Positions 1 to 12,510 of a stretch of 64,000 nucleotides of DNA are shown here, one piece after another (positions within the stretch are counted from its first letter, which is position 1; each line of letters begins with the position of its first letter). The translations under genes and the position numbers were made by a program. Origin of the DNA: Otis tarda (Eukaryota > Chordata > Aves > Otidiformes > Otididae); contig CM048553.1 in the NCBI GenBank assembly GCA_026413225.1, forward strand, positions 142,174,690 to 142,238,689, written 5' to 3'. The notes under the pieces were generated by a model that did not search any database, had not been told where the DNA came from, and was given only the letters and a program-made list of their open reading frames with translations.

Positions 1-2635
1 CTGGCTAGCATTTTGTCTTTATTAACAATTTGATGACCGTGTAACTAAAGAAATATGCCACTGAAGGCCACAGGCACGTAAAGCCTCAGCAGAGGATCCA
101 TCGTACATCTCTCTGGCAGATGTAATAAATCTCATTTAAGTGCTTCAGAGCTCGACAATACTTTAAAATGGCCAAGAGCAAGCTACCAGTTGTTATTGCA
201 GTCATTAGTCTCTTCTCTCCTTAAAAAGAGAGAAGCCAAAGATGTCATCAAACATGAAATTTTGTCTTCATCCCAGCCTTTATCTGACTTCCTTGTATAC
301 ATCCTTGCTTCAGATGATTAGGTTTTTTCTAAGTGTCATTTTCTGTCTGCGGGATTTAACTCCTACATCTTCAAATTCTCACTGTCATCGACAAATCAGA
401 CCATCATCTAAATTCTGCCCACGATTATTTTCAACTCCTTGTTATAAAAAAATAGTTCTTAAAATAATGTATTTTTTTGAGAATGTAATTTTTCCCAGAG
501 CGTCTCAGGTTCAGTTTTTTAAGCTCAGTTATTTGTTCGGAAGTGACAGGCATAAAGACTTCACCTAGTCAGCTCTTCAATCATGTTTTCCATTTCTTTT
601 CAGACAGAAGTGAGCAGACAGAAATGAAAGGTACCCACTGCAGGCAGCTGAAAGAACAACAAAACCAAAAGGGCGTCTTCCCCTTGACTGCTCATTTACA
701 TCACACCACAGGTTACACTTCCTCTACACCTCGAATACCCAAGTGCTGCCTCTTCTCACTTTGTCAACCCAAGGGTGTTCCTTCTGCAAACTGGGGCATA
801 CTGAGTAAGACATCTTCCAAAGGACCACAGAAAATCCCACCAGGACTTGTCTCTTACACCTTTTTAAGATCTGGACATCTCACCTAGCCAACCCTTGTCT
901 TTAATGTGTTTCCAGAAAGACTCACAATCCTACCAGTGGCAGAAATCACCAAGTATCTATATCAGCTCCCCGGCCACAAAGCTATGACCAGCACAGAGAC
1001 AATCCTCCCAGGCTATGAGATGTGTAAAATGTCTCTGGATTCAGAAGACAGCAGAGTAAAAAGCCTGTGACCTGAGGTGGGAAAGCAGCAGAGCCCCAGA
1101 TGTGTTAGGTAGCTGTTCCAGCTATTGGCTATTGATAAGAAAGGTCTCAGCCCCGAGGAAAACAAAATAGAGGAGCTGGATTTTAGGAAAACACAATAGA
1201 GGAGCTGGATTTTATCAATCCACATAAGCCAGTGCTGTGATGGGCATCAAGGGAGCAGGTCGCTGTGGATGGTTTCAAAGGAGCTTCGGCCACACCTTGG
1301 GCCCAAGCTGCAGCCTCCACAGTGTCCCAATGGTGTTTCCCCCCATGCACACCAGAGACGTGGGCTTACCTCCGTCGGGAAGAGCAGGGCGCACCTGGGC
1401 TGCAGGGTTTGGCCACAGCAGGAGCAGTGGTGGAGAAGAGCAAGGCAGAGGCAGACGGACAGGAGAAACCTCCAGGGAAGGAGCTGCAGCCCCTGGGTTT
1501 ATTGCTTTGCACTGCCTCAGCTTTTTCTGTCATTATGCGAATGTGGTGCCGATTGAAATCTCCCCCAGCTCCAGGCTGACACTGTTGTCAGCACAGCTGG
1601 GCTGGGAACGGAGCTCTGACACCCAAAAGTGAAACAATTTAGAAACCAATTAAAAGCAAAGCTTGGTACGATCGCTTCAATTCCAGAGCTGGTGCTGCAT
1701 GACACTCCACCGGTCTGCCAACAGCATGGCCAGCTCACAGCAGCTAAATGGCATTTGGAAAGTGATTTCAGTGATCAGCACTGCTATTAAATTGCAGTCA
1801 AGGAGTTTGATGAGATGCTTTGTTTTTTACCATCCCCTCACAGCTTCTGGACCCAAAGCTGAGGATCATGATGATGCAAAGAGCAAGCGAGAGGGAGTGT
1901 GGAAGCAGATGGGTTACACTGGGATGTGCGGGGTGACGTTTCAGCTTCGCTACAAGAAATGGCAGAATTGTACCAGGAAATCTCCAGGATTTCTCTGAAA
2001 AGAATTAGTTGATCAGGAAAGCCATCTACATTAGAGAGTCCCTCTGTGGGAGTAGAAACAAGTCAGAAAGTGTAAGCAATTCAGAAAAAAAAAGGAAAAA
2101 AATTATGAACATGTTTTAATTAATAAAATTTATTTCCTTTAAATACGATCCTTCCAGTAGGAATTTCCTCCGACCTGCTCTTACCTACACAGCATATTCT
2201 GTAATTTGACATGCAGTTTCAGAGAATGTTGTAAACAATCTACATTTTCCATGCAACAATTCTTCTTAACGTTTTTTTTCCCCCTTTGCTAGCCACAAAT
2301 ACAAACACACACACACTCTCTCCTGTGGCATTGGCTCTTAGCAGTGTGTGGAAAAGAGACTCTTGCACCTCTTCACTGCGGGTGTTATAATAAGCCAATA
2401 AAGTAGGAATGTGTGAATGAGCGAGGCTAGTCGGAGAGCACAGCCTAAGAAGCTGACAAGCAATCAAAAAGAAACAGAGAGGAAGGCGAGAATACACACA
2501 GCCTTGAGAACAAGCCCTCAGGCACTGTAATCATCCCTCCTTCTGGGGAAAAAAGGCCTGTTTTTTTTTCCCCAGCTGGGTTTAATGCAATATTCAGCAA
2601 CCTTACATACAGTAGAAGAAACCAGTAGCACATTC
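1..2635. other. Unique non-coding sequence, no gene recognised
   Basis: No recognisable gene or transposon is visible. The reading frames here are short and overlap on both strands. The only structure noted is an imperfect tandem duplication at 1156-1213 (listed separately) and short A, T and CA runs near 2090 and 2305. It is probably intergenic or intronic, inferred from the absence of coding signal. Confidence 0.6.
1156..1213. repeat. Two-copy 29-bp tandem duplication
   Basis: Two adjacent 29-bp units (1156-1184 and 1185-1213) both read AGGAAAACA..AATAGAGGAGCTGGATTTT. They differ by about one base (an A/C change after AACA). Such a near-exact head-to-tail copy suggests a recent local slippage or duplication event. 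No function is implied. Confidence 0.85.
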
Positions 2636-2851
2636 TGAGGGTGGTGGAACACTGGTCCAGGTTGCCCAGAGAGGTGGTGGATGCCCCATCCCTGGAAACA
2701 TTCAAGGGTTGGACGGGGCTCTGAGCAACCCGATCGGGTTGGAGATGCCCCTGCTCCTTGCAAGGGAGTTGGAGTAGATGGCCTTTAAAGGTCCCTTCCA
2801 ACCCTAACTGTTCTGCGATTCTATTCTGTGATTCTATTCTATGATTCTATT
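2636..2851 (+). mobile_element. CR1 LINE 3' fragment (5'-truncated)
   Basis: This is the 3' end of a chicken-repeat-1 (CR1) non-LTR retrotransposon in plus orientation. The visible landmarks are the stretch around GTTGCCCAGAGAGGTGGTGG (about 2661), the CAAGGGAGTTGGAGTAGATG block and the TCCCTTCCAACCC motif. It ends with imperfect 8-bp repeats of ATTCTRTG type, the characteristic CR1 3' terminus in place of a poly-A tail. Only about 216 bp remain, covering the last codons of ORF2 and the 3' UTR, so it is 5'-truncated and cannot move by itself. The 5' break near 2636 is approximate. Differences from the other copies here suggest moderate age. Confidence 0.93.
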
Positions 2852-4569
2852 CAGGGCTACATGTGTCCTTACGGAGAAAGAAGACATTCGTTTTCAGTAC
2901 TGCATCTTCTCAGTATCCTCTGACACAGTCTGCACCTTTGTGACTTTCTGGGCATTTTTGTTGATCCCTTGATGACAACGCATAACTGCCATGGCAATAT
3001 CTGCATTTGCTTCTGGCTGGATGCAGTACTTGAGTTTTCCAAAAACCACCACCACACAGGATTGCAGCTGGGACATAGTCACAGACAAACAGGAAAGGAA
3101 AAAAAAAAGGCAAAAAAAAAGCTTATAGCTAAGCTACTCTCCATGCTGGCAGACTTTCCAGTCTGATTTGATAATGACATTTTTAATCTACATTAGGAAA
3201 TACATCTTTCCTGCTCTCCTTCATTCACCTAGCTCTTCTCTGGGTCACTGCCCATGTTGAGCAGAGTCACTGCAGATGGGGCGCACAGGCAGGTGATCGC
3301 CTCTTCACAACATGGGTGCACAGAAGGAGGCGTGAAGGTGGCCAGGTGCTACCTGTAGTGCTCCCTGGCATCTGAAGGCTCAAAGCTGCCATCTTTCTGT
3401 CACCTGAGTGCAGTTATCTACCTCCCTCAGCATACAGGTAAGTGGGAGGCAAGGATTGAGGTTGAAGAGCTAAGTGGGACATGGGCTTGATGCTGCCTGT
3501 GGGGCAGGACCAGGCAGCAGGTCAATGTCTGCACCTTCTGTTTTCTCCTTTGAAGGGTGCAGCACACACTGCCCCAGTGGGAAGGACAGGATGAGGAGCA
3601 GATTCTGGCAGTCCCAGAAACAAAATCAGTGCACTGGTCTGACCCCCTGCTTGCCATCTCCTGCACCTCCTCCAGGATCGGTGCCTTCCTTCTGGTGCTA
3701 CATCGCAGCTGTGATGGGAAGGGAAACACAAATTCTTCTCCTTTGTTTGAGGGCACTGGGGGTACCCGGGGCAGCGCATATGCAGTCACTGCCCAGCCTT
3801 GGAGTTAGGCAGGTGTCCACCATGCTTGGGAAATCTTAACAGCTTTAGCTGCTGGAACAGGGGTGTCTGCATGGACTTGCCCTCGTTTGCGTCCTTGTCA
3901 GTGGGGCAGATGGAAAGCTGCTCCCTAACGAGTGGTGGGATGGCAGAGATGGACATCCTGCTCCCAGACCCAGGATCTAGGAGCTTCTCAGAGAAAACCT
4001 TTCCAGAGTTGCTTGGATGGGAAGCTCACCTGAATGCTTCTGTTACCTCATCCCTCCAAATGAACACATTCTTTCGGCTGAAATTTTCCAGATTTTCTCA
4101 CCCTGCGGCAGACACCTGTTAAGCAAAGTTTTGGCCCCAATAGCTGCAAATTGGTAAAGTCAAAAGAAAGAGAAACTGTGAAATTTTAAAGGGAAGCGTT
4201 AGGCAATTTTAACACCACACAGCAGTCCCAGCTGCGCCGCTCTCTGGTTTGGGTTGTGAATCTGCAAGTCAAGCCAGCGTTTAGGTGTGTTTCTAAATAG
4301 CTGCAGAGATTTCTGATAGGAAGTTGTCAGTTTTGCCCTAGGACTGGGGTAGGTTACTCCTGTTTTGCAGTGTATGTGTGGCTGGGTCTACAAGGAGGAA
4401 TGCAATTACAGAGATCTTATCTTGCTTACTTTCTGGCAAGGCTTTTTGTCTTATTAAGACTTCTAAATGTAAACCCCAGGCTTTCTGTTCCCTAGGTCAT
4501 TGTTCTATCCATTGAACCCACTGGCAAAAAACCCAGATATTTTAAACTTCATCTGGTTTTCCCCTGCAG

Positions 4570-4622
4570 CCTCAACCAGAGCCCAGCTGCCACCTACCCA
4601 AAGAACAGCAACAAAACCTCAG
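4570..4622 (+). other. Candidate 53-nt exon (unproven)
   Basis: A pyrimidine-rich tract ending TTTTCCCCTGCAG forms a very good splice acceptor just before 4570. CCTCAG followed by GTAGGAG forms a good donor after 4622. The 53 nt between them contain no stop codon in any of the three plus-strand frames. The encoded peptide matches nothing I recognise. It could be a small coding exon, an exon of a non-coding RNA or a chance pairing of splice-like motifs, which is common in 64 kb. Confidence 0.2.
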
Positions 4623-6243
4623 GTAGGAGAGATGCCCATCTCCCCACCATTGGCACTCCTGGGTCAGTGTGGACATCTTCAGGCGCACACTCTGAGGATG
4701 CCATGGGGAAGGGTTTGCAGAGGGACGCAGACCGGGAGAGTAGGAGGTCAGGTCACTCTCTGCAGCTGAAGTGCCAAGTCCCAGCCACGCCAGGATTTAA
4801 GCCATCTGGGATCTGTCCACAAGCATCTAAAGCACCATGTGCTCAGGTTTCTTGGCTGACCTGGGACCTTTCTGGTGGATGCAGCACTGCCAGCTCTTGT
4901 TTGGTGCAAGCGGGTACCAGTTCTGCAGCAGTCACAGAGATTTAGGTCAGATATAAGGTCTGACTGATTTTATTGACACCCACTGGAGACTACAGAGAAT
5001 GCTGTTAAGTCAGCTCAAAAAATCAGACCTAAGCTTCTCTCAGTCATCCCCGCAGCCTGCAGCAAACTCTCAGCAGCACAGACCTTGCTGGGCTCCAGTA
5101 TGGTGAAAGAAGAGTCTCAAAGCAGAGCTCATTCACAAAATAAAATCAAATTGGCCAATGGGGATGACCCACTCAAGAATGAGCACTCCTACCTATGGGG
5201 TGTCCTTCACCAGGGACCTCTTTCCATAGTAAAGCTCCTCAGAACCAGCTCACCTTGTTCTCACACACGTGCTGCTGGATGTTTCACAGGCTCCAGAGGG
5301 GCAAAGTACAGCTCTGGCTTCTGCAAATGTGCATTGCAAAGAAGAAAAATACATTGCTAGATCAAGTGGGGCTTGTCAGCCTGAGTTTGCATTCCTGAAA
5401 TATTTCAGTTTTAATAACTCTTTGGAATACAATTGAATTTAACTCCCCGTGGCAAAGGCATGCCAACTGTCACCTTGGGGTTTCAAATTTGTGAAGTCCC
5501 ATCCTTTTGAACTAGATTGCTAACAAAAAAAAAGTCAAGAATCCTCTTAATAGATAGTTTCACAAGAGAAAATGTAAACAAATCCCGCAATCCAATATGA
5601 AGTAAAACTAGTGCCCAGGCACCGCCAATATTTCACTCCCTATGTAAAAAGTAGTGGGCTGATATTATCTGCAAAGGAAGTCAAATGAGCTGACACAAAT
5701 TAAGTCTTTTTAAAGAAACAGGAAGCCTACCATCATATCTATAGTTACAGTCTAGACTAAGCCAAATCTTTTAACCATTTAGGATCCTGGCAATAAGTAG
5801 TGGGAGAATTATAAGTTGGTACATAACACTTAAATGACAGCAGATCTAATACAGTGAAATAGTGCTCACACAACCAAGAACATATAGATATTAAAACCAG
5901 ACCCAACTTCTCCACTGACTTTTTATTGTGGACTGGGTTAGAGATGCTCTTTACATCATACGCATATTCTGGACCTCAGATAAGGATGTGGACTGTGTCT
6001 GCTCAGCTGTTAGAAGGAAAGTTTCTAGACTGGGACACGGGAGAGTGAGATGTAACTTCCAAAACATTTGTGTGACCTTGAATAAAATACACTTTTTTTT
6101 TCTCCTCTCTTTGGCCAGGCTGTCTTTAGCCTGCAGGGAATGGCCTGGCTCTTACCAGGGCAATTGTACAGCAGCCACCATGGTGCAGACCTGATGTGAT
6201 CAGTCGTTCAATATTTAAACTAAATGTTGTCAAATGTTTATTA

Positions 6244-6261
6244 AATAATAATAATAATAAA
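6244..6261. repeat. (AAT)n microsatellite
   Basis: About six AAT/ATA units in a row. This is a simple trinucleotide repeat with no wider significance seen. Confidence 0.85.
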
Positions 6262-8602
6262 TTATTCTGCAATATTCTAAACACCTTAAGCTCAATTTCA
6301 GAAGTGAGAGCTCAGCACCCCACACTACTGCATCCTGAACAGGGGAAACCCTCTCATGATAATGTCCTGTCTCACATGAATGCCACCAAACACTGTCGTT
6401 GTCATCTTTGTTTGTCGTATGACACACATGACCTAGGTGACTTTGCAGAGATAGATAGATAAGAGCAAAGTGAAGCACTTAAAGCCCATGATCAGGCTGC
6501 AGCAACAGCTGGTTGAGGCATTGTGCGGTGTGAGACACTCTCAGTCTTCACAAATCACACAGGACAACACAAGCCATGGCAGAGGCACTAATTAGCCAAA
6601 TACAGGAATTCCCAAATCTGCTGCTCTGGATTTTACCTAGTTTTTCTATCTTACTCTAAATAAAAACTGCATAGAGCATGAGTTTAAGGAAGCATTGAAA
6701 GGAGGGGCCCTGAACTCCCGATCTGACACCTACCCAGATGTTACCAGCACGTGGAGGTGCTGCTTTACTGTGGGGCTGAAAGGGCTGCAGGCTCTTTGCT
6801 AGCGTGGCTTGGGGCAGTACACGCCTCAGCCCGCTCATCATGGTGCGTTTCGGCAGCATCCCCCTTGGCAGGGTGCTTCACCTTCATATTCCGGTTGTGT
6901 TTGGCTCTCACGTGTGAAGGGTCCTAATATAACAGCGCTCTGCCAAAGCAATCTCCACCCATGAACTGCTCTGAAAATGGTCAGAAGAAGAGCACGTGCT
7001 TTCCTAACTTGGGGTAAATCTGTATCTGCAATGCACAGCCTCCATCCAAAATGCAGTCCCCAGCTGCACTTTCTGTAGTTCTCCCAGCTAGCCCCAGCAC
7101 CCAGCGTTCAGGGCACCATCGGCCAGGCCATGTGGCAGGGAAAGAAAGGTCAGACATGCTGGTATAACACGTCGAACACTCATGTGAACAGGATCACAGC
7201 GCAGCGTTCCCCAAAACACCAGGACACTCTTGGTAAGGGGTTCTGAGACCCCCAGGAGTGCCATGGGGATGCCCTTACCATGAGGATGCTGCTGAGTGCA
7301 GGGTCCTTTGCACAGCACTGCTGTGCAGTGCTGCCCTTCCCACTGCAGCATCCCCTATCCACAGCAAGAGCCATCGAGCTGGGCACCATGCGGGGGGCAA
7401 GGGCACCCGTGTAGGGTCCCCGGGGGAATCTCAGGGAAAGCTTGTGCAGGTCCTAGAGGAGGGAGCGGTGGGAGATGTCACGTCCTTTGAGCCACCTACC
7501 CTGGATCAAGAACAAGTGGATCCTGAGCTGGTTGAGAGCCACAGAGAAGGGAGCGCTGGCAGTGCAGGCAGGCAGCAGGCGTCTTACTCAAGGAAATGTG
7601 GCAACTGGAGGGAACAGCTATAGGCTGGCCTTGCAAAAGTTCCCCGGAAAGTTTAACAGCTGGATTTTAGAGGGTAGATAGTGCTTAGCCAGGGCATGCC
7701 ATTTTACAATAATAAACCTGGAGTTCACCAAAGCATCTCCCTCTGCAACCTTCCTCCTTAATATTGCCCTTAAGCAAGGAGGCCAGCCATGGCAGGCTTT
7801 CAAGGACGGCTCAGACAGAGCTATTTAGTTCCCTTACAAACAGCAGCACGCACCAGCCTTCCCCTGGCACATTAGTCATCTGGAGACGCCGGCAGCCGCC
7901 TGCTGCACAGGCTCCAAAGGGAGAATTCAGCTTACTACTGTGCTGGCACATTCCCCTCTGGAAACCGTCTCCCCAGCCAGCAGCACGTCCTCCCTTCCGG
8001 AGGTGATGCCCTGGCCCTGGCAGATGGGGAAGAGCAGAAGTTTTTGTATGTGGCTGTGAGGTCCACAGGATGGTTGGGCTTGGGCTCCTCCCCGCACTCT
8101 GCTGTATCTGTCATCCCCAGAATACACAGAAGGGAGTGAGCATGCTGCCAGGGTGTACGGACATCAGGGCTCCCCACCTCGTGGCACCCCAGCACTGCCT
8201 TGTGGCACTGCCAGGCAGCAGGCACAGCCTCCACATGGCAAGTTGGCCTCTGGACAGATGCACAAGTGTTCAAATGCCAACATGATAGGCTGCCAGGAGC
8301 AGGGTCCCACCATCCATTCACCCAGTGGGAAGGCCCAGCATCCCCTTCCCTGCAGCGTCCTCCACCCCTGCAGAACATATTAAGTGTGCCAACAACCTCA
8401 AACTGATGGTTTTCTGGGCAAAGAGTTGCTCGGTGATGTACAGGTTTTTCTTGCCAAGAACTGTTTCAGCATTCCAGGCTCTGGCAGTGACTTCAATGTT
8501 ATCTAAAAATTCATTTTGTACCTTTTCTAATCACTCTTGACAAATGAAATACCAATATTTAATGTTTCCTAACTCAAGGTCTGCTGCCCCAGATAGCTGC
8601 AG

Positions 8603-8685
8603 ACACCGGTAATGATCACGGATGTGGTGCAAAACAATCTGAAGAACTTCTGTGAGCAACTTTTCCGCAAGGGACAAGTGGATGG
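8603..8685 (+). other. Candidate exon with in-frame ATG (unproven)
   Basis: A possible acceptor (AGATAGCTGCAG) precedes 8603. An ATG at 8612 opens a frame of 24 codons plus two bases, ending at a consensus-like donor (GATGG then GTAAGT). The peptide begins MITDVVQNNLKNFCEQ and looks like an ordinary soluble helical segment. A TAG lies in frame just upstream of the proposed exon start. I do not recognise a family, and the pyrimidine tract before the acceptor is only moderate. Chance is a real alternative. Confidence 0.2.
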
Positions 8686-10933
8686 GTAAGTCATAATTTC
8701 AGAAACAGATATCTATAGCCTCTTGATGTTCAGCCAGTGTGCTTTATTTCAGTACACAAAACATATCTTCCCCAGTAAACAAACAAAACCAGACCGCAGA
8801 GATACTCCTTCAGCGGCTTGAGCTTTCTGCACATTCCTCTTGCTCAGCTTTGTCACCAGAAATACATCTAAATCACAACTCTGGCTCCAACAAGCCACAA
8901 AAATTTCCTTCCTTCTTTATTTATTGAGGTGAGGGTAGTGGGCTTGGCAGCTGAAGCCACGCTGGAGTTTTGCATCTCCGCCTTGTCCCTGCTGGCTGCC
9001 ACATTGTACGTGCCACTGCAGGGCCCTGGTCAGACCACTACGCCTACTCCTGGACCCTCCGCTCCAGCAGCAGTGGGTTTTATTTCCACTGACTCATAAT
9101 TTTGGGGAGCAGTTTCAAAGCTGGTGCCCAAGACACCTGATGAGGAGTGCTGAGACTCATATCAATAACTGAATACTGTTCGTGGGCTTTTAGAAAGCGG
9201 TTGGCTGTATGTAGTCTCAGGCCACGTGGAAGGAGCGGCAAACACTTTTGGTCTGGGAAGCTATAGGTTTGTTTTCTCCATCGCTTTCATTCCTCCTTTC
9301 CCCTCGCCCCCCTTTTTAGTGAAGCCAGCGCACCTTTGTACAACAGCATCCTTCAAACGCAAAGTCAGAATGTGTGTCAGAACATCTAAACACAGTTGCA
9401 CAGATTCAATAATGTCATTCTGCCACCACACCACACTTTAGTCAAACTGGAGGACTCTGTGCATTAGACAAACTCTTGATTTCAAATGTTATTTGAAGGA
9501 TGCAAGAGCAAGAAAAGCTTTTTTGGAACTGTAAAGACTTTTATTAACTTATGCCACTCCTATAAAAGTATTAGAATTCAGTGCACATCACTGAGCTAAG
9601 AAAATAATATTGCATTGCTATGGCAACCCGCAATGAACAGCATATTGACCATCTCTGAAGACACAGTGAATTGCATTATTCTTGCATTGCGATGGTTTCT
9701 ACCTAGAGCATGCCTTATGCTTACATCTCTTTAGGTTTAAAAAAAAAAAGTAAGAATTGTGAATCATCAGCCTTCCAGACAAATGTTTGATGCAGGAAGT
9801 GTTAATTTTATCTCTTGTAGCTCCCGCTTTGCACAGAAGAACTGTAACTTCATTCATACCATTCCCCACAAAATTCCCAAGGAAAATACAAAGTCAGAGA
9901 TGCTATACACATTCTTGATGAAAGCATGAAAATAAGGCCAACTGCCTCTCTTCCCCTTTCATCTTTGATCATTTACACTGTTCGCATCTCCTCAGCTGTT
10001 CCAACACTGAACCCTCACATCAGACTTTCCTTTTTAACTCAGGCTTCAGCCCAATGAAAGGGAGACAGTGTGCATTTCAAAAAGGAGGTGGGTCTGGTAT
10101 AAACTAGAAGAAACATAGAGGACATTGTAAAGAAAAAAGGTGGCAGGGCACGAGCGAGGCCTAAAGATGAGGTGCGGAGAAATGCACCTGCTCTGCCTAG
10201 AGAAGGGCAGCAAGCAGAAGGGAGAGCAGGAGGAGAGCAATGCTCAGGGAAAGGCAGACACCGATCACACAGCAGTGGAAACCCAACTCCAAAGTCCGTT
10301 AAATGCTTTTCAGAAGCTTCGTGGCAGGCTAGCAGCAGAGAAGTGTTCACTGATTCACTGATAATAGCATCGTTCTATATTATTTGGACTCTTCAGACAG
10401 ACACGATGACATTGTGCTCGCTCTGTCTGGCTGTAAAATTGAAGCCCTGTCAAAGGCAGCACAATTTTCTCCAGCGCTTTGTCCATGCACCTCAATAAAG
10501 CTTCAAGCTTTAGGGCATAAGTTGACCACCAAGTAATGGCAGCTACAAAGACTCATTCTCGGTGAACAGATTATTCTGTTTCTGACTATTTCATGGTTTT
10601 TCTCCATTTCTCAGAGGCGTATCAACCCAGGAAAGAAGATGCTGGAATAGAAGGATTGCAATTTGTGTGTATGGCATATTCCCTCCCCTTTCCTGTCCCT
10701 GTTTCTGCACCGGAAAATTCAGTGGCTTCTGGCCATATTTAAAATAAGTTACACTGTAGAATGCTTCCTGGTAAAATTAAGAGGCAAAGAGCATCATTTT
10801 AGTGATGCACTCACTGCAGCGCTGCGAGACAAGCGAAGGGAAAAGCCTTTTGTGTTAAAATTCAGGGAAACGTCTGCTCGGTATCAGTTTGATTTGATAG
10901 TTGATTTAACTTTCTTATTTTGTGCTCCTCCAG

Positions 10934-11142
10934 CGCTCAGCGGCTGAAATTTGTGTTTCATCTTCTCAGACAGCAGATGACCTACTTTTCTGGCGTTATT
11001 ATTCCTGGTTTCGGCAGCTTGCTTTCCCATGGGCGGAGGAGGAGGGCTGGTGGTGTGTTTGTGGAGGATCTGCAGCTGGGACTTGGTTGGTGAATGGTTC
11101 AGAGAGGGAAGGCGTAGAGCTTTCAGTATGGTTCCAGGAGAG
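10934..11142 (+). other. Candidate exon after a strong acceptor (unproven)
   Basis: A long pyrimidine-rich run ending TTTTGTGCTCCTCCAG gives a strong acceptor before 10934. One frame stays open for 69 codons to GGAGAG followed by GTGAAA, a plausible donor at 11143. Read through, the frame hits TGA at once after the donor. The predicted peptide is unusually rich in tryptophan and glycine, which argues against a normal protein. A non-coding exon or chance is more likely. Confidence 0.15.
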
Positions 11143-12352
11143 GTGAAAATGTATTCAAAAATGAGTAATTACTGAACAGCAGACGAGTAAGCAAACTGCC
11201 TGGCAGGGATGGGCAGGGGTGAAGGTGTGAAGGGTGGGAGGAGCAGGGCGATGGGTAGGCAGGGCGGTTTGAGGGTGAGTGGCCAAGAAGGTGTGCAGGC
11301 TGGGCGAGCGATCCAGAGCCCCTGGTCGCTTCCAAGGAGAGGGTGTGTGGTGAGAGGCTGCCTTTGGAGAAAGGATGGAGTGAAGGATGCCAGAAATGTG
11401 TTAAATGCATGGGGGAGAGGACAGTCAAGAAACAGAAGGACAATGTGCCTGAAAAATTATGCCAGCGTAGGCAGGTGGGTAGCTCAAATTCACCTACACA
11501 AATGAGCAATCCCTGCTGCTTTTGGGTAAACATTACTCTAAACGAGATCTGTGCTTGCAGGCCTGTCACTGTTGAGACCTTGTTGCATGAGAGCAAGCCT
11601 TCCTCCCGCCTGAATGTGAGACGTAGTCAAAATCATCTTGTGGGGTCCAATAACCAAACCAAGGAACTCTCACAAAAACACAGGTCACACACAGGCAGGT
11701 GAGAAATGCCTTAGGTAAAGGGAGCACTTCTGCAGTCAGAGAGCAGTATCAAGAGGTCAGGCAGATGAAGACGACTTGGGAACATACCTCAGAGAGAAAA
11801 CAGAGTAAAGAAGCTTTCAGGCTGAAGAGGTCTCTGGGGCAGGAGTAGGACCTGGGAGCTGGAGCAATAACACCAACATCTGCTTCAGCCTTTATTCCTA
11901 CTCCGTTTGGAAAAGAAGAGCCCGTATGTATGTTCTTTGTAAGTAACAGAGTTTACGTCAAACACTTATATCCATCATTGTAATTGCTTGACAGAGCAGA
12001 GCCCAAATAACAGCTAACTTCACTGGCCAAAGCTAACAATAAGTCATTCTTCTCTTAATGCATCTGCACAACCTTCCTCCGCAGCCCTTTGGGCAGTCTA
12101 GGGAAAGGCTTTTGCTGCTGCTATAACTGAAGCAAGATGCTTGCAACCAGCCCCAGAGTCAGGCAGTTACAAAAGCAAAGGAAGGAAGGGATGGTCTGGC
12201 CTTGCAGCTGGAAAAACCCATGACTTGCAGGGAGCCGCATGTCCACTAATGGCCACCAGCTCCTTTCCTGTGCTTTGATATTTGCGCATTGAAATGTATT
12301 GATATTAATGAGATTTGCTGAAAATCATTCCCTTTAATACGGCATTGAAAGC

Positions 12353-12510
12353 AATCATAGAATCATAGAATATTTTGGGTTGGAAGGGACCTTTGAAGGT
12401 CATCTAGTCCAACTCCCCTGCAAGGAGCAGGGACACCTTCAACTAGATCAGGTTGCTCAGAGCCTCGTCCAACCTGGCCTTGAACGTTTCCAGGGATTGA
12501 ACACCTCCCT
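12353..12510 (-). mobile_element. CR1 LINE 3' fragment, minus strand
   Basis: This is the reverse complement of a CR1 3' end. It begins with ATCATAGAATCATAGAAT (the inverted terminal repeats), followed by TTTGGGTTGGAAGGGACCTT, CATCTAGTCCAACTCCCCTG and GGAGCAGGGACACCTTCAAC, and ends near GGATTGAACACCTCCCT. About 158 bp remain, so it is strongly 5'-truncated and inactive. The terminal repeats at its low-coordinate side confirm the orientation. No clear target-site duplication is visible. Confidence 0.93.

Larger units (their letters stand above)
2852..12352. other. Unique non-coding sequence with low-complexity spots
   Basis: A 9.5 kb stretch without a gene I can support. It contains A-rich runs near 3100, a short AAT microsatellite at 6244-6261, more GC-rich sequence around 7.1-8.4 kb, and three unproven exon-like segments (4570-4622, 8603-8685, 10934-11142) listed separately. 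No LTR or recent LINE copy was recognised. Confidence 0.55.

Noticed and set aside
6040..6130. MIR-like SINE suggested by TTGTGTGACCTTGAATAAAA
   Set aside because: Only about a dozen bases resemble MIR and the flanking order does not follow, so the similarity is probably chance.
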